From contig NC_059363.1 of NCBI RefSeq assembly GCF_019703515.2, positions 1,222,501-1,286,500 on the forward strand: a DNA stretch of 64,000 nucleotides. The letters run 5' to 3'. Made by a program: the position numbers and the translations under genes. Shown here one piece after another: positions 1 to 12,726 of this stretch; the stretch's first letter is position 1, and each line of letters opens with the position of its first letter. Below the pieces are notes generated by a model, which did not search any database, was not told where the DNA came from, and saw only the letters and a program-made list of their open reading frames with translations. Origin of the DNA: Myxocyprinus asiaticus. Taxonomy: Eukaryota > Chordata > Actinopteri > Cypriniformes > Catostomidae.

Positions 1-444
1 TTTATTTATGTTTGTCTTTACATACTGTGTACTGTTTTCATTTTTTAAACAAGTATAAGGCAATATACAGTTTATTTATTTATTTTATTAACATTACTAG
101 GACCTTACAATTTAATTATTTATGTATTTATGTATTTATTTATTTATTTATATTTGTATGTCTACATACTGTATAAATACAGTATATGAGTGTATGTGTA
201 TACTGTGTATGGAGGACAAAACCTGAAAAATAATAAATAAATAAAAACACAAATACATAAATAAATAAATTCACATATTTGTGCGTAAATAAATATATGA
301 GCAATTAAATGTGTGAGAAGATATGCAAATAGTTAAATAAATGCATGGCCTAAATAAAAATAAATACGGACTACATAAATAAAAATAATAAAATGGATGA
401 TTTAAGAAAAATATAAATGTGAAATTAAAAATCAAGTTTCACAA

Positions 445-496
<52 letters not shown>

Positions 497-760
497 TTTT
501 TTAAACAAACAGAAGTCAGTATGCTGTTTATTTGTTAATATATATTTATTTATTATTTTGTTAACATTACTAAGACCATGCTGTTTATTTATTTATTTAT
601 TTGTGTCTTTGCATACTGTGTGTGTATTCAAGTAGTTAAGAGCAGAACGCAGTTTATTTATTTATGTATTTATTTAACATTACTGGGACCTTGTACTTAA
701 TCATTTAGTTAGTTATCATGCCAATAAAGTACTTTGAAATTGAACAATAAATAAATAAAT
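1..760. repeat. AT-rich low-complexity block with (TTTA)n and (TG)n
   Basis: The block is dominated by TTTA/AAAT tetranucleotide runs. A pure TG dinucleotide run covers about 450-494. A longer imperfect unit, with a core like acattactaggacctt, recurs near 90, 560 and 675, so part of the block is a degenerate tandem repeat. No coding potential is seen; the open frame over the TG run is a repeat artefact. Confidence 0.85.
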
Positions 761-839
761 AAATAAATAAGATATAGCAGTGCGTTCCATTCTTAATCAG
801 CCGGGTGTCTTTTGATTGACAGGAGGACAAATTGAGATC

Positions 840-1005
840 CGCCCACTCAGTCTCAGGGGGCGGAGTCAGCACATGTGTCAGCAGCAGCTAGAGTCCTAGA
901 ATTTCACCCTCATCCGCCTGTAATGTTTAAAGTATCATTTAAAGCGACACTTGACATCAGTCCTCTCATTCATCACATCCTGAACAACATCGAGTGATTT
1001 CAGAG
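840..1005 (+). promoter_or_regulatory. inf2: Candidate inf2 promoter and non-coding exon 1
   Basis: This is a repeat-free, comparatively GC-rich stretch with a GC box (gggggcggag, 855-864), ending in a good splice donor, cagag|gtgag, at 1005/1006. INF2 in other vertebrates has a non-coding first exon, and the coding exon at 14555 begins with a splice acceptor, so an upstream exon must exist. This is the best candidate I see. The transcription start cannot be placed from sequence alone, and another upstream exon is possible. Confidence 0.4.
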
Positions 1006-2583
1006 GTGAGAGCATGAATGATTAATACCTTCATAATGTCTTTTTACCCAGACAAATACACTAGATTTGATGACTGATTCAAATTACACCTAGTTTCAGA
1101 CTCAAATCAGCTGTTTCTGAAGTAGTGTCTGCGGTTAAATATGCTGCTTATGGGGCTGTGGAGGAGAATTCGCCATGTTTAGAAGGAGTGAAGGATGTTC
1201 TGTCGATGAACAGAAAACAGCAGATCTTTAGAGCTTTTAATTCAAGGACAGTGTTGACTCTAAAGCTTTCTGTACTGTACTGTTGACTATTGATCGGAAG
1301 ATCAAAGCGTTATATCAACACAGCAGGTTACATTGTTGCGTTTGTCATCTGAGTGTAACATCTGCAGTTTATCAGCTGAAATCAGTTCAGCATGATAGTG
1401 TGTGACTTTGCATGTTGTTGCATCCTTTCTATCAGCATATAATGATATTAGATGTAAGTGTGAAATGACTGCTGGTTTTCCTTCAGTCAGTTCTTGTATG
1501 TGCTCTTTAAAGATGATTTTTAATATTATAGTGGTCTGCAAAGAGACTTTAGACTCTAGAACAGTATGAAGTTCCACCAAAATGTACCATTGAAACTGTG
1601 ATTTTGTTGTTGTTGTTGTTGTTGTTGTTGACAGGAGTGACTAACATCAAATTACCACATTTTACTGTATTAACAATACATTTGTACTATGATGCTGCAC
1701 TGAAAATTGGCTTCAGACACCAGTAATGTTATATATGAGTATTTTCATGGCAGTTATTCCAAAATATTGTGATGTACTGTGATTTATTTCACATTTGTGA
1801 CTCAGTGTGGGTGCAAATGCATTGGTGTAGGCGTTTTATTCAGCGCTGATAATAACTGCAGGTCTGTATGTAGAGGAAAGAACTCGTTTAGTGTTGTCAC
1901 TGAAACATGCGTTTTTATGTTGTTGCATTGAGAATTGGCATTGTTAATATCAGCGTATTATAATTGGTGATAATGATATTAATATACGAGTTTAGTGTAA
2001 AATAACAGGTTGTTTTACTGTGTCTGCTCTTAAAGGAGGAGTTCCCCCCAAGATAAGTGTTTTCTGTTATTATTTACCCACCCTCATGTTGTTTTATGCT
2101 TGAATGCTGTTATTATATATCTGAGCATTGCCATGACAGTTCCTTCAAAATGTGTTATCTCCTGCCTCGTGTTGCTTGTCTTTGTCATGGCACATATTGT
2201 GATTCATTTGGTATAATGCAATGCCAAATGTTTGTGCACACAAGAGCTCCACACCTATATTTGCTGTTTTCAAACCTGTTAGCACTAATATGCAGTAGTG
2301 TACACTGAATAAATTAAATCTTTGGCGAACTTGATTCAATCACGGACAGTGGTTCCACATGTTTGAAATGAGTTTTCTTAAATTAAAATGACTATGTAAT
2401 ATCAACTTAAATACTTCAAGTAGAGGGAACCTAATTAGACATGTTAAATGAACTCAAATGCATCTATTTCCATTACAAAATAGCTAGTACAGGGAATGCC
2501 TCAAGATCTTCACTATTAATGTACCCCCACAAAACTCCAACATAACAGAAACTCTTCTAAATCTCAACACAACAAAACATTAA

Positions 2584-3314
2584 AGAGCATCTATTATGGT
2601 TTTTAAACGTGCTAATTTTGTGTTAAAGGTCTCATACAATAGATTTACATGCATCCAAGGTCAAAAAACACTTTCATTTGCTCATAATTTAATTTTTTCC
2701 CAGTGTCAAAAACGACTCGTTCAATGATCCGTTCTAAAGGATTCATTCTAAACTCCTCCTTTCAGAGAGCATACTCTGCTCTGATTGGTCAGATGTCCCA
2801 GTCTGTTGTGATTGGTCTACCGCTTACAGGGCGTGTCGGAAAGGAAACGCCCACTACCATATCCGAGTTTCAGCTCTGTCTGAAAAAAATGTCTGTTTTA
2901 CCTTACCAATTTGAGCCTGAGTTTGATAATGATACATCGGAAGATCAACCCGAACCACCATCGCAAGCACGACGAGAACAGGACGTTTCTCTGTGGTAAG
3001 TTTATATGTAGTTTGACAATAACGTGAGTTAGCCGGTTAGCAGAGGCTAACAGCTAACAGGCTAACAGCGTGCACTGGCTATACACGTATACAGACCAGA
3101 AGCGGGTTTTTCGTCACCAAATTACATAGGTTAGTACAGGAAGTAAGTCTGGAATTACTAACGACTCGTTTCAGGTGTTCAGAATTGGTTCTTTCTTTTG
3201 GGAGTCAATAACTCCATTTGATTTTTGAAACTTTGCAGACTTTTTTACATTCACAAACAGCTATATAACACACTACATGAAAGGTAATATTTGAAAAACC
3301 ATAACAGGTGCTCT
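2584..3314 (+). mobile_element. TTAA-target DNA transposon (Kolobok/piggyBac-like), non-autonomous
   Basis: The element is bounded by TTAA at 2580-2583 and 3315-3318. Its termini are inverted repeats: left AGAGCATCTATTATGG, right (reverse complement) AGAGCACCTGTTATGG. It is 731 bp long and too short for a transposase. It contains a translated exon ending in a splice donor, described separately. The superfamily is inferred from the TTAA target and AG(A/G)G-type ends; I cannot tell Kolobok from piggyBac on this evidence. Confidence 0.7.
2889..2995 (+). pseudogene. Orphan 5' exon inside the TTAA element, P2X7-tail-like N-terminus
   Basis: An ATG at 2889 opens a frame reading MSVLPYQFEPEFDNDTSEDQ and continuing through acidic residues to a QARREQDVSLW ending, directly followed by a consensus donor (tg|gtaag, exon end 2995). 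The opening YQFEP motif and the QDVS-W ending resemble the start of fish proteins annotated as P2X purinoceptor 7-like, which go on into a Cys-rich zinc-binding domain; that resemblance is from memory. No continuing exon is present, so this is a truncated or captured exon rather than a working gene here. Upstream it has an open in-frame leader from about 2703. Confidence 0.45.
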
Positions 3315-4764
3315 TTAAACACTTGGGGCCTTATTTTAATAGCAGTTTAAGTCATGAGCGCAAAGTCAGTGGGCATGGCCATGAAGTTTTGGTATTTCCG
3401 TGTAAGTCTAGGTGCAAGTGGGTTCGGCGAAATCGCCTGTGCAACGCGCAAATGGGCTGGGTCAAGAAGAGGTTCTTCTCCAGTTATTGCACTGTCTACA
3501 TCCTATTATATAGTCCATTTCTTTACAAGCACCAGCGATATAAACAAAGACAGCACATTCACTCATATGACAACAGGTGGAAAAATGCCAATCCAAATTA
3601 GATCATATATACAATTGTAAATATAAACATAATAATAATTGAAAAATAAACCATGACCTAAAAAGTTTAACACAAATCTCATGATGTTTAATATTGTTTC
3701 ATAAAACATCTACAATTCTGATTGTCAGGGACATCATTTGATATTCTGAACATAAACTTTATCACCACCAGCAGGTGGAGAATCTCCAAACTGCAAATGT
3801 AGGAACTGAGTTTAAACGTACGTTTTGAAACTTCTTAGCGCAATGACCCATTTCTCAGGAAAATGGCAAATTCTGTGACACTAGTGCCACCGAATGGAAT
3901 TGCAAAAATTAACAATGTTTTCGAAACAGCTTTCCGAATATGCCCCTCATCTGCTGTTGTTCAAACCGTCAGATAGTCCCGCCTTCAGTTCACACCACTG
4001 CTTGAGTAACGTTGTTGAGGCGGGTCTAAGCGGGTTGCTTTAAACAAACAGGAATTTTATGTGCCACGGTTAAACCTCTGAATGACTTGTAGTTGTCTCT
4101 GCATTTGAAGCTGGGATAGAAAGTATTTTAACACTGGAAAAAGTTACATCCTTCAGCTTTAACATACAATACACCCACAGTTTGTGCACATACACCTACA
4201 GACACCTTTCCATTCATCTTCCACAAAGACACATTATACAGTATAACACTTCATTTTAACGTTTACTCTCCCTTTCCAGTGTCATGCAAAGCATGCTGGA
4301 AATTAGAAATCCCCTGCCTAGTTTCAGCTAACCAAACAAAAAATATTCATGTTGTCCCAAAACAAAAATATTAGGTAAAGCTTGAAAGCGTTGAAACAAC
4401 TCAGTTCATTTAAGTTCACCTAGTTGCATGCATTTTTTTAGTAATATGAATAAGAGAGGATTCAGTCAAATTAACAATAGTGAAAGTTCATTTTACTTAG
4501 TGCATTTGCAACTCAGTGTGGGTGTAAATGCATCAGTTCTGGACTATATGGAGACCAGCTGGACTATAGCCTTCAAATGTAGAGGAGGAAAGAGTGTTTA
4601 AAGAGCCTCGATCCGTTCAGTGCTGGAGTTCAGATAAAGTCTCATTTGTCTTTAAAGACACTCCCGCTGAGTTCCAAGTGCTGTAAATGGATCAAACACA
4701 TTTGCTCTATAAAATTAACCTGTTTCATCAAGGACAAACTACAAAAGGGACTAAACAAAGAATT

Positions 4765-5342
4765 ACACTGTAAACCCCAGTGCTCAAAGAGTAAGGAAAA
4801 ATGTAATCATTCAAATTAGTTCAAATAAATTAATTTGCATGACTCTGAATGTGGTAAACTCAAATTGGGCAGGGGATATCTTGTTCCCAGCATGTTTTGC
4901 ATGGGACTCAATAGGGAAAGTAAATGTTAAAATTAAGTGTTATTTTTTGCAACATGGATGCAAAGGGGGAAACTTGTTAGTGTTTCATATTTTGTTATGT
5001 TTTGGGGGTTACCATTACGGTGAAGAGAGGAACTTGAGCTTATCTTGAGGACCGATACCAAGTGTGTATCTTACTGCTTCAACCATTATTAAGCAAGTCA
5101 CTAGTCAGACTTAACTTGGGTGAATAAAGTCATGAAAATAACTGATTTGTGTTTACTCAAAATTTACAGTTAAGTGCCATTAAAATGTGTAAGTTAGCTT
5201 ACTCAATTGTCAAGTTAAGAGCAATTAGCATGCATAAGTAGTACAAAATCAAAACCTGACAGTTCCACTTACTTAAATTTGGAATTTATTAACTGATTAC
5301 CTCAGATCTGTTGAGTTGCTAACTTGTTCGGGTTTACAGTGT
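4765..5342. mobile_element. Short DNA transposon with 13-bp perfect terminal inverted repeats
   Basis: The ends are ACACTGTAAACCC (4765-4777) and its exact reverse complement (5330-5342). The 578-bp interior has no transposase frame. I see no clear target-site duplication, so the superfamily is unassigned. Confidence 0.6.
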
Positions 5343-6693
5343 AGTCTATACTTGCAATCAATCATAACAGATATTTCTTTTAATAATTTCAGATAAAAAT
5401 GTGAGCGCTGCCATGATGCTAGAGTGTTGTGGGTGGTTGCCAGGGCGTTGCTGTGCAGTTGCTAGGGTGTTCAGGGTGATTGATAGATAGGTTTTTATTG
5501 GCCTAAGTCAAAAGAGTCCAAGTCTCTGTGATATTCTGATCACTAGATACTGTAGGACTCGAGTCCCTCCTTCAATATACAGTAAGTCTATGGTTTATCG
5601 TCAGCCAGGTGAAAACAGGTGACGACTTGCACACGGAACATTTAACACTTCCTAGGTAATTTTGAGCAATAGCAATAATGATGTTGGACTAATAAATATG
5701 CTTCATATGTGTTAGAGAACTACATCATTTAATAGTTTTTCTATTAAAACTTGATTTTGACATTCCCTATTGTTCTAAAAAAAAAAAAAAAAAAAAATTA
5801 TCTTACTCCTGTTAATGGTGGAGCATAATAATTAGGGATATAATGAAATGAGAGGAAGGCTAAAGAGCATTTAGTTTTTCTGAGGTTGAAAAAAATTAAC
5901 AGCAGGCTTTTTTCATGTCATTTGATATAGTTTGTCATGTCCGTTATCAAAGCACTTCTTGTACATTCCCACAGGAAACTGCTGTTGTTTTTCCTGTTAG
6001 ATTGTGTCATTAAAGCGTGACACTCATTACAGGAGGAAACCAGATACATTCATGCACTTTGACATTTCTAGCGATGCTCTGAATAAAAGTTACATGCCTT
6101 CCACTGGAGTATTATGAAGCAAGTTTCGCCCAAATATTATCAAAATAATAATACTTTGCATTGACTGTGATGTTCACAGGTTTGTCACGAGCACACATAG
6201 CTCGCTCAGGCGTGACAGGATTGTTCATATGTAGGTTAACACTCATGAGAGCCTCATGATCTCACAGAGCAGTGAAACTGAGATACAGGAGAATCAACTT
6301 ATCAATCGTCTGTGCAAAGAAACACTTTGAAATAACCTTTTGAATGTTCATACTTTCTAACTGGTTCTTTAAATTATTGGGGTGGCTGTCACAAAAACAT
6401 GTCCAGGTCTAAGGGCGTAGATTTGGCTTGCACATTGGGGGGGTTACAGTGTGAAGAATTTACATGTTTCCATTGATCATGGTATAAATATTGGGTTATT
6501 TCAGGGGTTACCTCCTGGAATCTACGCCATCGTCCAGGTCATATTTTAGCCCCAAATTAAAAGAAACAGGTAAGAAAAAGTAAATGAAGCCTGTTTAAGA
6601 ATTTCTTTTTTGCATGGTGGTATAATTGACATGACAATTAAGCACATTTCCTCCCAAATTAACTTCATTATAATTTAAGAAGTACATATTTTT

Positions 6694-7130
6694 GGGCCCT
6701 GGGTAGCTCAGCGAGTATTGACGCTGACTACCACACCTGGAGTTGCGAGTTTGAATCCAGGGCGTGCTGAGTGACTCCAGCCATGTCTCCTAAGCAACCA
6801 AATTGGCCTGGTTGCTAGGGAGGGTAGAGTCACATCGGGTAACCTCCTCGTGGTCGCTATAATGTGGTTCGCTCTCGGTGGGGCGTGTGGTGAGTTGTGC
6901 GTGGATGCCACGGAGAATGGCGTGAAGCCCCCACACACGCTATGTCTCCACGGTAACGTGCTCAACAAGCCACGTGATAAGATGCGCGGATTGACATCTC
7001 AGACGCGGAGGCAACTGAGATTCGTCCTCCGCCATCCGGATTGAGGCGAGTTACTACGCCACCACGAGGACTTAAGCGTATTGGGAATTGGGCATTCCGA
7101 ATTGGGGAGAAAAGGGGAGGAAAAAAAAGT
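6694..7130 (+). mobile_element. tRNA-derived SINE, copy 1 (full length)
   Basis: It starts with a tRNA-like head: an A-box-like tagctcagcgag and a B-box-like gagtttgaatcc. A long conserved body follows (ggtctcctaagcaaccaaattggcc in other copies) and the 3' end reads gggaattgggcattccgaattgggg, followed by an A-rich tail. The family resembles the HAmo-type SINE of cyprinids, a tentative name from memory. This copy is of the subfamily with the gcgtgaagc body variant. Apparent reading frames on both strands here are artefacts. Confidence 0.85.
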
Positions 7131-7209
7131 AGGATGTATTTTTGGCAGTACAGTAATGATAAAGACATTTTTGCATTGTGGTAATGACAATTGGGGAGAA
7201 TGTGCTTAA

Positions 7210-7711
7210 AGGGATAGTTCACCAAATATTATAAATATTATGCCGTCTCAAACTCTTATGACTTACTTTCTTCTGCTGAACGCAAACAAAGATATAGTAT
7301 TTTGATGGAGATATGAGGTGTTTTTGTCCATACAATCCAAATCAATGGGGTTCAACACGTGCGAGGAAGTGAAATCAAACTTCAAATCGTGATAGCACCA
7401 ACGAGCCTGCAGATGGCAAATTTTGTAGTGAAAAGGGAGTTATATTTTGCTCTGTTTCACCCAAAACTGATCACTTCAGAAGACATGGATTAAACCACTG
7501 GAGTTGTATGAATTACCTTTATGTTGCCCTTAAGGAGCTTGAAAGTGTTGGACCCCACTGGCTTACATTATATGGACAGTAACGCATAATATATATATCC
7601 TTAAAAAATCTTCATTTGTGTTGTGCAGAAGAAAGAAAGTCATACACATCTGGGATGGCATGAGGGTGAATAAATGATGAGAGAATTATCTTGTTTGGGT
7701 GAACTATACCT
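7210..7711. mobile_element. Palindromic TTAA miniature element (AGGGATAG family)
   Basis: Flanked by TTAA at 7206-7209 and 7712-7715. It starts AGGGATAGTTCACC and ends in the inverse, GGTGAACTATACCT. Internal arms contain the gactttctttcttctgc and cttcagaagacatgg segments shared with copies at 18081 and 61167. It is non-coding. Confidence 0.8.
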
Positions 7712-8382
7712 TTAATTGACAATGGAAACATTTCTTGGTGATTCCCAAAATAGGCTTTGCTTTCTTTAAGCAAATTGTAATTTCTCAATTATCTTTGACA
7801 GGTTTTGTGAGTTTCGGCCATTACTGGCCTCAATATTGAAGATTACAAAAGGAGAACTAATGTGTCTGCTTGTTATGGCAGGATAGTTGAATGTTCTTCC
7901 TGTTCAGTAGCCCTGCGCTGAAATCCTTCTTGACTAAAGCGTTGCATTGCCAGCTTTAGAGGGTCGGTGTCAAGGAAATCCCAAGCATAAAATTTCTTCT
8001 AACATGCATGTTTGCATTAAATGTTCTCCGAGCAGCAGAAAGTGAATGTTTAACTTCATCTCAGCTGGTGAACAGAGTACGCCTGACTTCAGTTATCAAT
8101 ATCAGATTGTGGTTTGTAACTATCACAAGCACTTTGTGTGTTTAGAGATTTCTATCATCTTTCGCACTGAACAAGTGATTGAATAAGGTAGACGCACAAT
8201 CTTCACAGATAGTTGTAAATTAACTTGTCTTTGAGTTAGGGTTAGGTAAGAGGGTCTATATCAGTGGATCTCAACTGGTGGTTCTTGACTCAAAAAATGT
8301 GTCACAGATCTGATCCATTTAGGTCACAGACAGCAGGGAAAAAACGATGCTAAATTAAAATATAAAAGTGTGTGTGTGTGTA

Positions 8383-8416
<34 letters not shown>

Positions 8417-8540
8417 CACATACATAGTAAATGTCATGTACATAAAATTTATTAAAAAAAAACAACTTTAATTCAGCATAATATTTACTCAGTTTCATAC
8501 ACAACTTTAACTTTGTTCAAATAAAAAATATATATATATA

Positions 8541-8779
8541 TGGAGGTTCATGCTAGTCTCCACAATCCACACACAACTTACCACACACCCCACTGAGAGC
8601 GAGAACCACTAATCACGACCACGAGGAGGTTACCCCATGTGACTCTACCTTCCCTAGCAACCGGGCCAATTTGGTTGCTTAGGAGACATGGCTGGAGTCA
8701 CTCAGCACACCCTGGATTCAAACTCGTGACTCCAGATGTGGTAGTCAGCGTCAAAACTCGCTGAGATACCCAGGCCCCC
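8541..8779 (-). mobile_element. tRNA-derived SINE, copy 2 (fragment)
   Basis: Reverse-orientation copy keeping the tRNA-like head and about half the body. The 3' portion is missing and is replaced by a TA microsatellite at the junction near 8540. Confidence 0.8.
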
Positions 8780-8954
8780 ATTGGATAGTAGCTTTTAACG
8801 GCCAAGCACATTTGGAATTACGCAAATGTGCAATTAGTGAATCTACAGTGCTGTATGTTAATGCGGAGCACGAGAAGTTTTTAAGCACAGAACCGCTTTT
8901 AAAACACTATCTTTAAGCCTCATGCATGCTCAGAGTATGTGTAATACACTACAG

Positions 8955-9147
8955 CAGGTGTGTCAAACTCAGTTCCTGGAGGGCTGCAGCCCTGCAGAGT
9001 TTAGTTCCAGCCCTGCTCCAAAATGCCTCCTTGTAATCTTCAAGCACTCTTGAAGACCTTGATTAGCTGCTTCAGGTGTGTTTAATTAGGGTTGGAGCTA
9101 AACTCTGCTGGACTGTGGCCCTCCAGGAACCGAGTTTGACACCCTTG
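8955..9147. mobile_element. hAT-type miniature element with exact 8-bp target duplication
   Basis: The ends are CAGGTGTGTCAAACTC and GAGTTTGACACCCTTG, near-perfect inverted repeats. The target duplication is CACTACAG at 8947-8954 and 9148-9155. It is 193 bp and largely self-complementary, and has no coding capacity. Confidence 0.85.
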
Positions 9148-10015
9148 CACTACAGAAAACAGATCTGCACACACAGAGTCATGTGTTGGGTTGCATGCTG
9201 GTCTTTTGTTGTTGTAACAGGATGGCACGTAACAACAAAATGAACTGTGATTGGTCGTTTACATGTCTGGGACAGCTCCTTCAGATGCAAGTGAGTGATT
9301 CTCTGCTCCATCACGGCTTGCTAAACGAATCGGCCAAATGGGAAAATTTATCGGCTGATGCTGATCATTTAAAATACCAATTATTGGCCACGCCGATAAA
9401 TCGGTCAACCACTAATCATGCATAGTTAGCAGAGCAAAATAAATAGGCTTATCAACTTTGGAAGGGAGGAGAAACACTTCCCATGTCTTCGAAGGCCGTG
9501 CACTGCATTATTTTGGTGCAAATCATCTGTCACTCAGTAAAAGCAAAATTAGACAGATGTCAGCATGGGCAGGTTGTGTGTGTGACATGTCCTCATCCTT
9601 GAAAGAATAGAACTGCACCAAGTATAAAAACATGAAAATTTCTAATTTAGCCATTTTTTACTTTTATTCGATAAACAATGTTGGTACTGTGTTGGGTCGC
9701 CACTTAATGTGGATCCTAAGTTGAGGACCAGTGCTCTGTGGCTCTTTGTGTTCACGGTACCCAGCAGTAACTGGCATCTAGAGACAAAATATCCACATAA
9801 CAGGATTTTTGGGAATGTGCCCAACCTCCCCTCAACAAAACAATGCCTAATCAAAAATAGCCTGTTCTATGAAACCGAAAAAGCATGTGTGAACTTTCTA
9901 TAGGACGAAACGAACGGAAGGCTAGAAAAAAAGAAATATAGCACCAAAGTTCGTCTGACACTTTTGTTTAGATTCTGTCTGGCATAAACACTCTCTATTG
10001 TCTACAGTAAATATA

Positions 10016-10824
10016 TGATATTATATTATTATTATTATATTACATTATATTATAATTATATTATGTTATATTATTATTGTTATTTTATTATTATATTAAG
10101 TTAATTATATTATGTTATATTATATTATTATTGTTATTTTATTATGATATATTATTATTAATATATTATATTATGTTATATTATATTATTATTATATTAT
10201 GTTGTTATATTATTATTGTTATTTTATTATGATATATTATTATTATTATTATTATATTATGTTATATTATATTATTATTATTATTATATTATGTTATATT
10301 ATTATTATATTATGTTATATTATCATATTATGTTATATTATTATTATTATTATTTTATTATGAGATATTATTATTATTATTATTATTATATTATATTATG
10401 TTATATTATATTATTATTATATTATGTTATATTATATTATTATTATGTTATATTATATTATTATTATGTTATATTATATTATATTATGTTATATTATTAT
10501 TATGTTATATTATATTATATTGTTATATTATGATATTGTTATATTATTATTGTTATTTTATTATGATATATTATTATTATTATTATTATATTATGTTATA
10601 TTATATTATTATTATGTTATTATATTATATTATGTTATATTTTATTATTATATTATGTTATATTATATTATTATTATTATGTTATATTATGTTATATTAT
10701 GATATTATGTTATATTATTATTATATTATGTTATATTATATTATTATTATGTTATATTATATTATATTATATTATGTTATATTATGATATAATGTTATAT
10801 TATTATTGTTATTTTATTATGATA

Positions 10825-10865
<41 letters not shown>

Positions 10866-11012
10866 TATATTGTTATATTATATTATTATTATTATATTAT
10901 ATTGTTATATTATTGTTATTTTATTATGATATATTATTATTATTATATTATATTATATTATGTTAAAATAAATTATGTTATATTATGTTATGTTCTGTTA
11001 TGTTATGTTATG
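10016..11012. repeat. Long ATT/TTA trinucleotide-type microsatellite (about 1 kb)
   Basis: Almost pure A/T made of tta/att units broken by gttata and tgatat interruptions, with higher-order blocks such as gttattttattatgatata recurring near 10079, 10217, 10550 and 10808. It decays into a tgtta pentamer run at the 3' end (about 10975-11012). The overlapping Tyr/Leu/Ile-rich open frames are artefacts. Confidence 0.95.
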
Positions 11013-11842
11013 GCTATTCAGGATGGCTGAGTTCCAAAAACAACCGTGTAAATGTAAAATAAACCAAGACTAAAGTTGACCAAAAAGAGTTTTTTCAAGT
11101 TTTAAAGCCTTAAAGGATATGATATATCCATGTTATAGGATTCCAAGGCATTATGAATAAATGAAGCACATACACCGTAAGTTTGGCAATCTGTAGGACA
11201 ATTAATCGTCATTATCACAGAAGCCCTAAAACAGAGAATCAATCGTCATAAGTGCAGTTATTTGTTTGGCAATTAATCGGCAGCCAAATTTCATAATCAT
11301 GACAGCTGACACTTTGTGTAAAATCAAATATCGTCGTCCTTACTTGCATCCTTATTTGTGTTAATTAATAACAGGGAGTGTTCTTTATAAAATGTCCTTC
11401 TTTAGTCAATGTGTGGTGATGTGGAATAGAGCGTGATGCTTTAATGTATTGAAAAGAGGCCTTTATCATCTGAGTCACAACATAAAAGCACTTCATGATG
11501 GAACGTGTATTTCTTTCTGTAGAAAGTCCTTTTCTGAATCACAGTTAATTCCAGTACAGGTCACATCACATCCCAGTATGAAACAAACCAAGAGCATTTG
11601 AATTGTGTGGAGAAAGGTGAAATGTCTTCATGTTGTGTTTATTTTTGCAAGTCTGGACTGATCATCTGTTCCACTGGATTCAAGAATCTGTTGATCTGCA
11701 AAGCTTTAGTTTTCACTCTTCGTTTCTTTGATCCATAGCTGTCATTTGTGGTGGGTACAAATATCGATTTTCCGATGCATTGCGATCTTCATTTGAAAGA
11801 TCTCAATATTGATTCTTAAATCCCAAGATCGATCTTTAACTC

Positions 11843-12726
11843 CAGTGTTGGGTAACGTTACTTTTAAAAGTTACTCATTAGAATATTGTGTTACTCCTTA
11901 AAAAAGTAACTTTTGCGTTCCTCACAGTCACTTTCTCTTCTGCTAAGCTATGCATTCCATACAAATAAGCCATGCATTGCATACAAGAGACATTACAGGT
12001 CATGCCTGCTACTAGAACATTGCTCGGAGCCACTGATCCAGAGTCAGCTTTTCTCATCCCATTCTCCCGGTTACGGGGAGCTCTAACACGGAGCAGTTCG
12101 GCTGCATAAGTCGGTGAATTGAGCGAGTATGTGTATCATGTCGTGGCCATTATAATGCTAGTCTTACAATCCATCTGCCTAAACGCGTTTACTGATTTAG
12201 TTATTTTTTTAATGCGGTGTGTATTAACACATGAATCAATCGCGATTCACTCAACCGAATGTTGACTTCATATTACGCTAAAACACGAAATGTGCACGCA
12301 CGTTAGCGAGTTGATTGACAGGCAATGTCTGTATCTAAAAGGTGATTGGCTCTTTTACTTGCAAGGCGGGACTTCCTTTCTATATCCATTGACTGCTAGA
12401 GTATCTTGGTTGGTCATTCTAATTTCTCCCGTTCATTTAATTAGAAGTGACTCATCTCTGCTAAATAGTCTCTGGCCTCACACTCTGTAGAACTACAATA
12501 CCCATCATGCACTACGTCTCCTCCCCGAAGTTTGCACACTTTTACTCCTGATTTCTCGCAATACAGGGACAGTAGATGTGTACAAAAGCAACGTGTTACT
12601 TTATTTAAAAAGTAACTCCGATATTATGGTCTAAAATTAAATTTATTGCGTTACTTTACTCATTACTCGAAAAAGTAATCTGATTATGCAATGCGTGTTA
12701 CATTTAACGTGTTACCCCCAACACTG
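11843..12726. mobile_element. Non-autonomous hAT element with exact 8-bp target duplication
   Basis: Ends CAGTGTTGGG (11843) and CCCAACACTG (to 12726). The target duplication TTTAACTC is exact at 11835-11842 and 12727-12734. Sub-terminal regions carry inverted gttacttt/aaagtaac motifs. The 884-bp interior has no transposase, so mobilisation in trans is inferred. Confidence 0.9.

Noticed and set aside
9183..9425. 80-codon open frame
   Set aside because: No recognisable family; the sequence (ccgataaatcggtc near its end) looks like transposon debris.
10216..11030. Overlapping Tyr/Leu/Ile-rich open frames
   Set aside because: They are translations of an A/T trinucleotide microsatellite.
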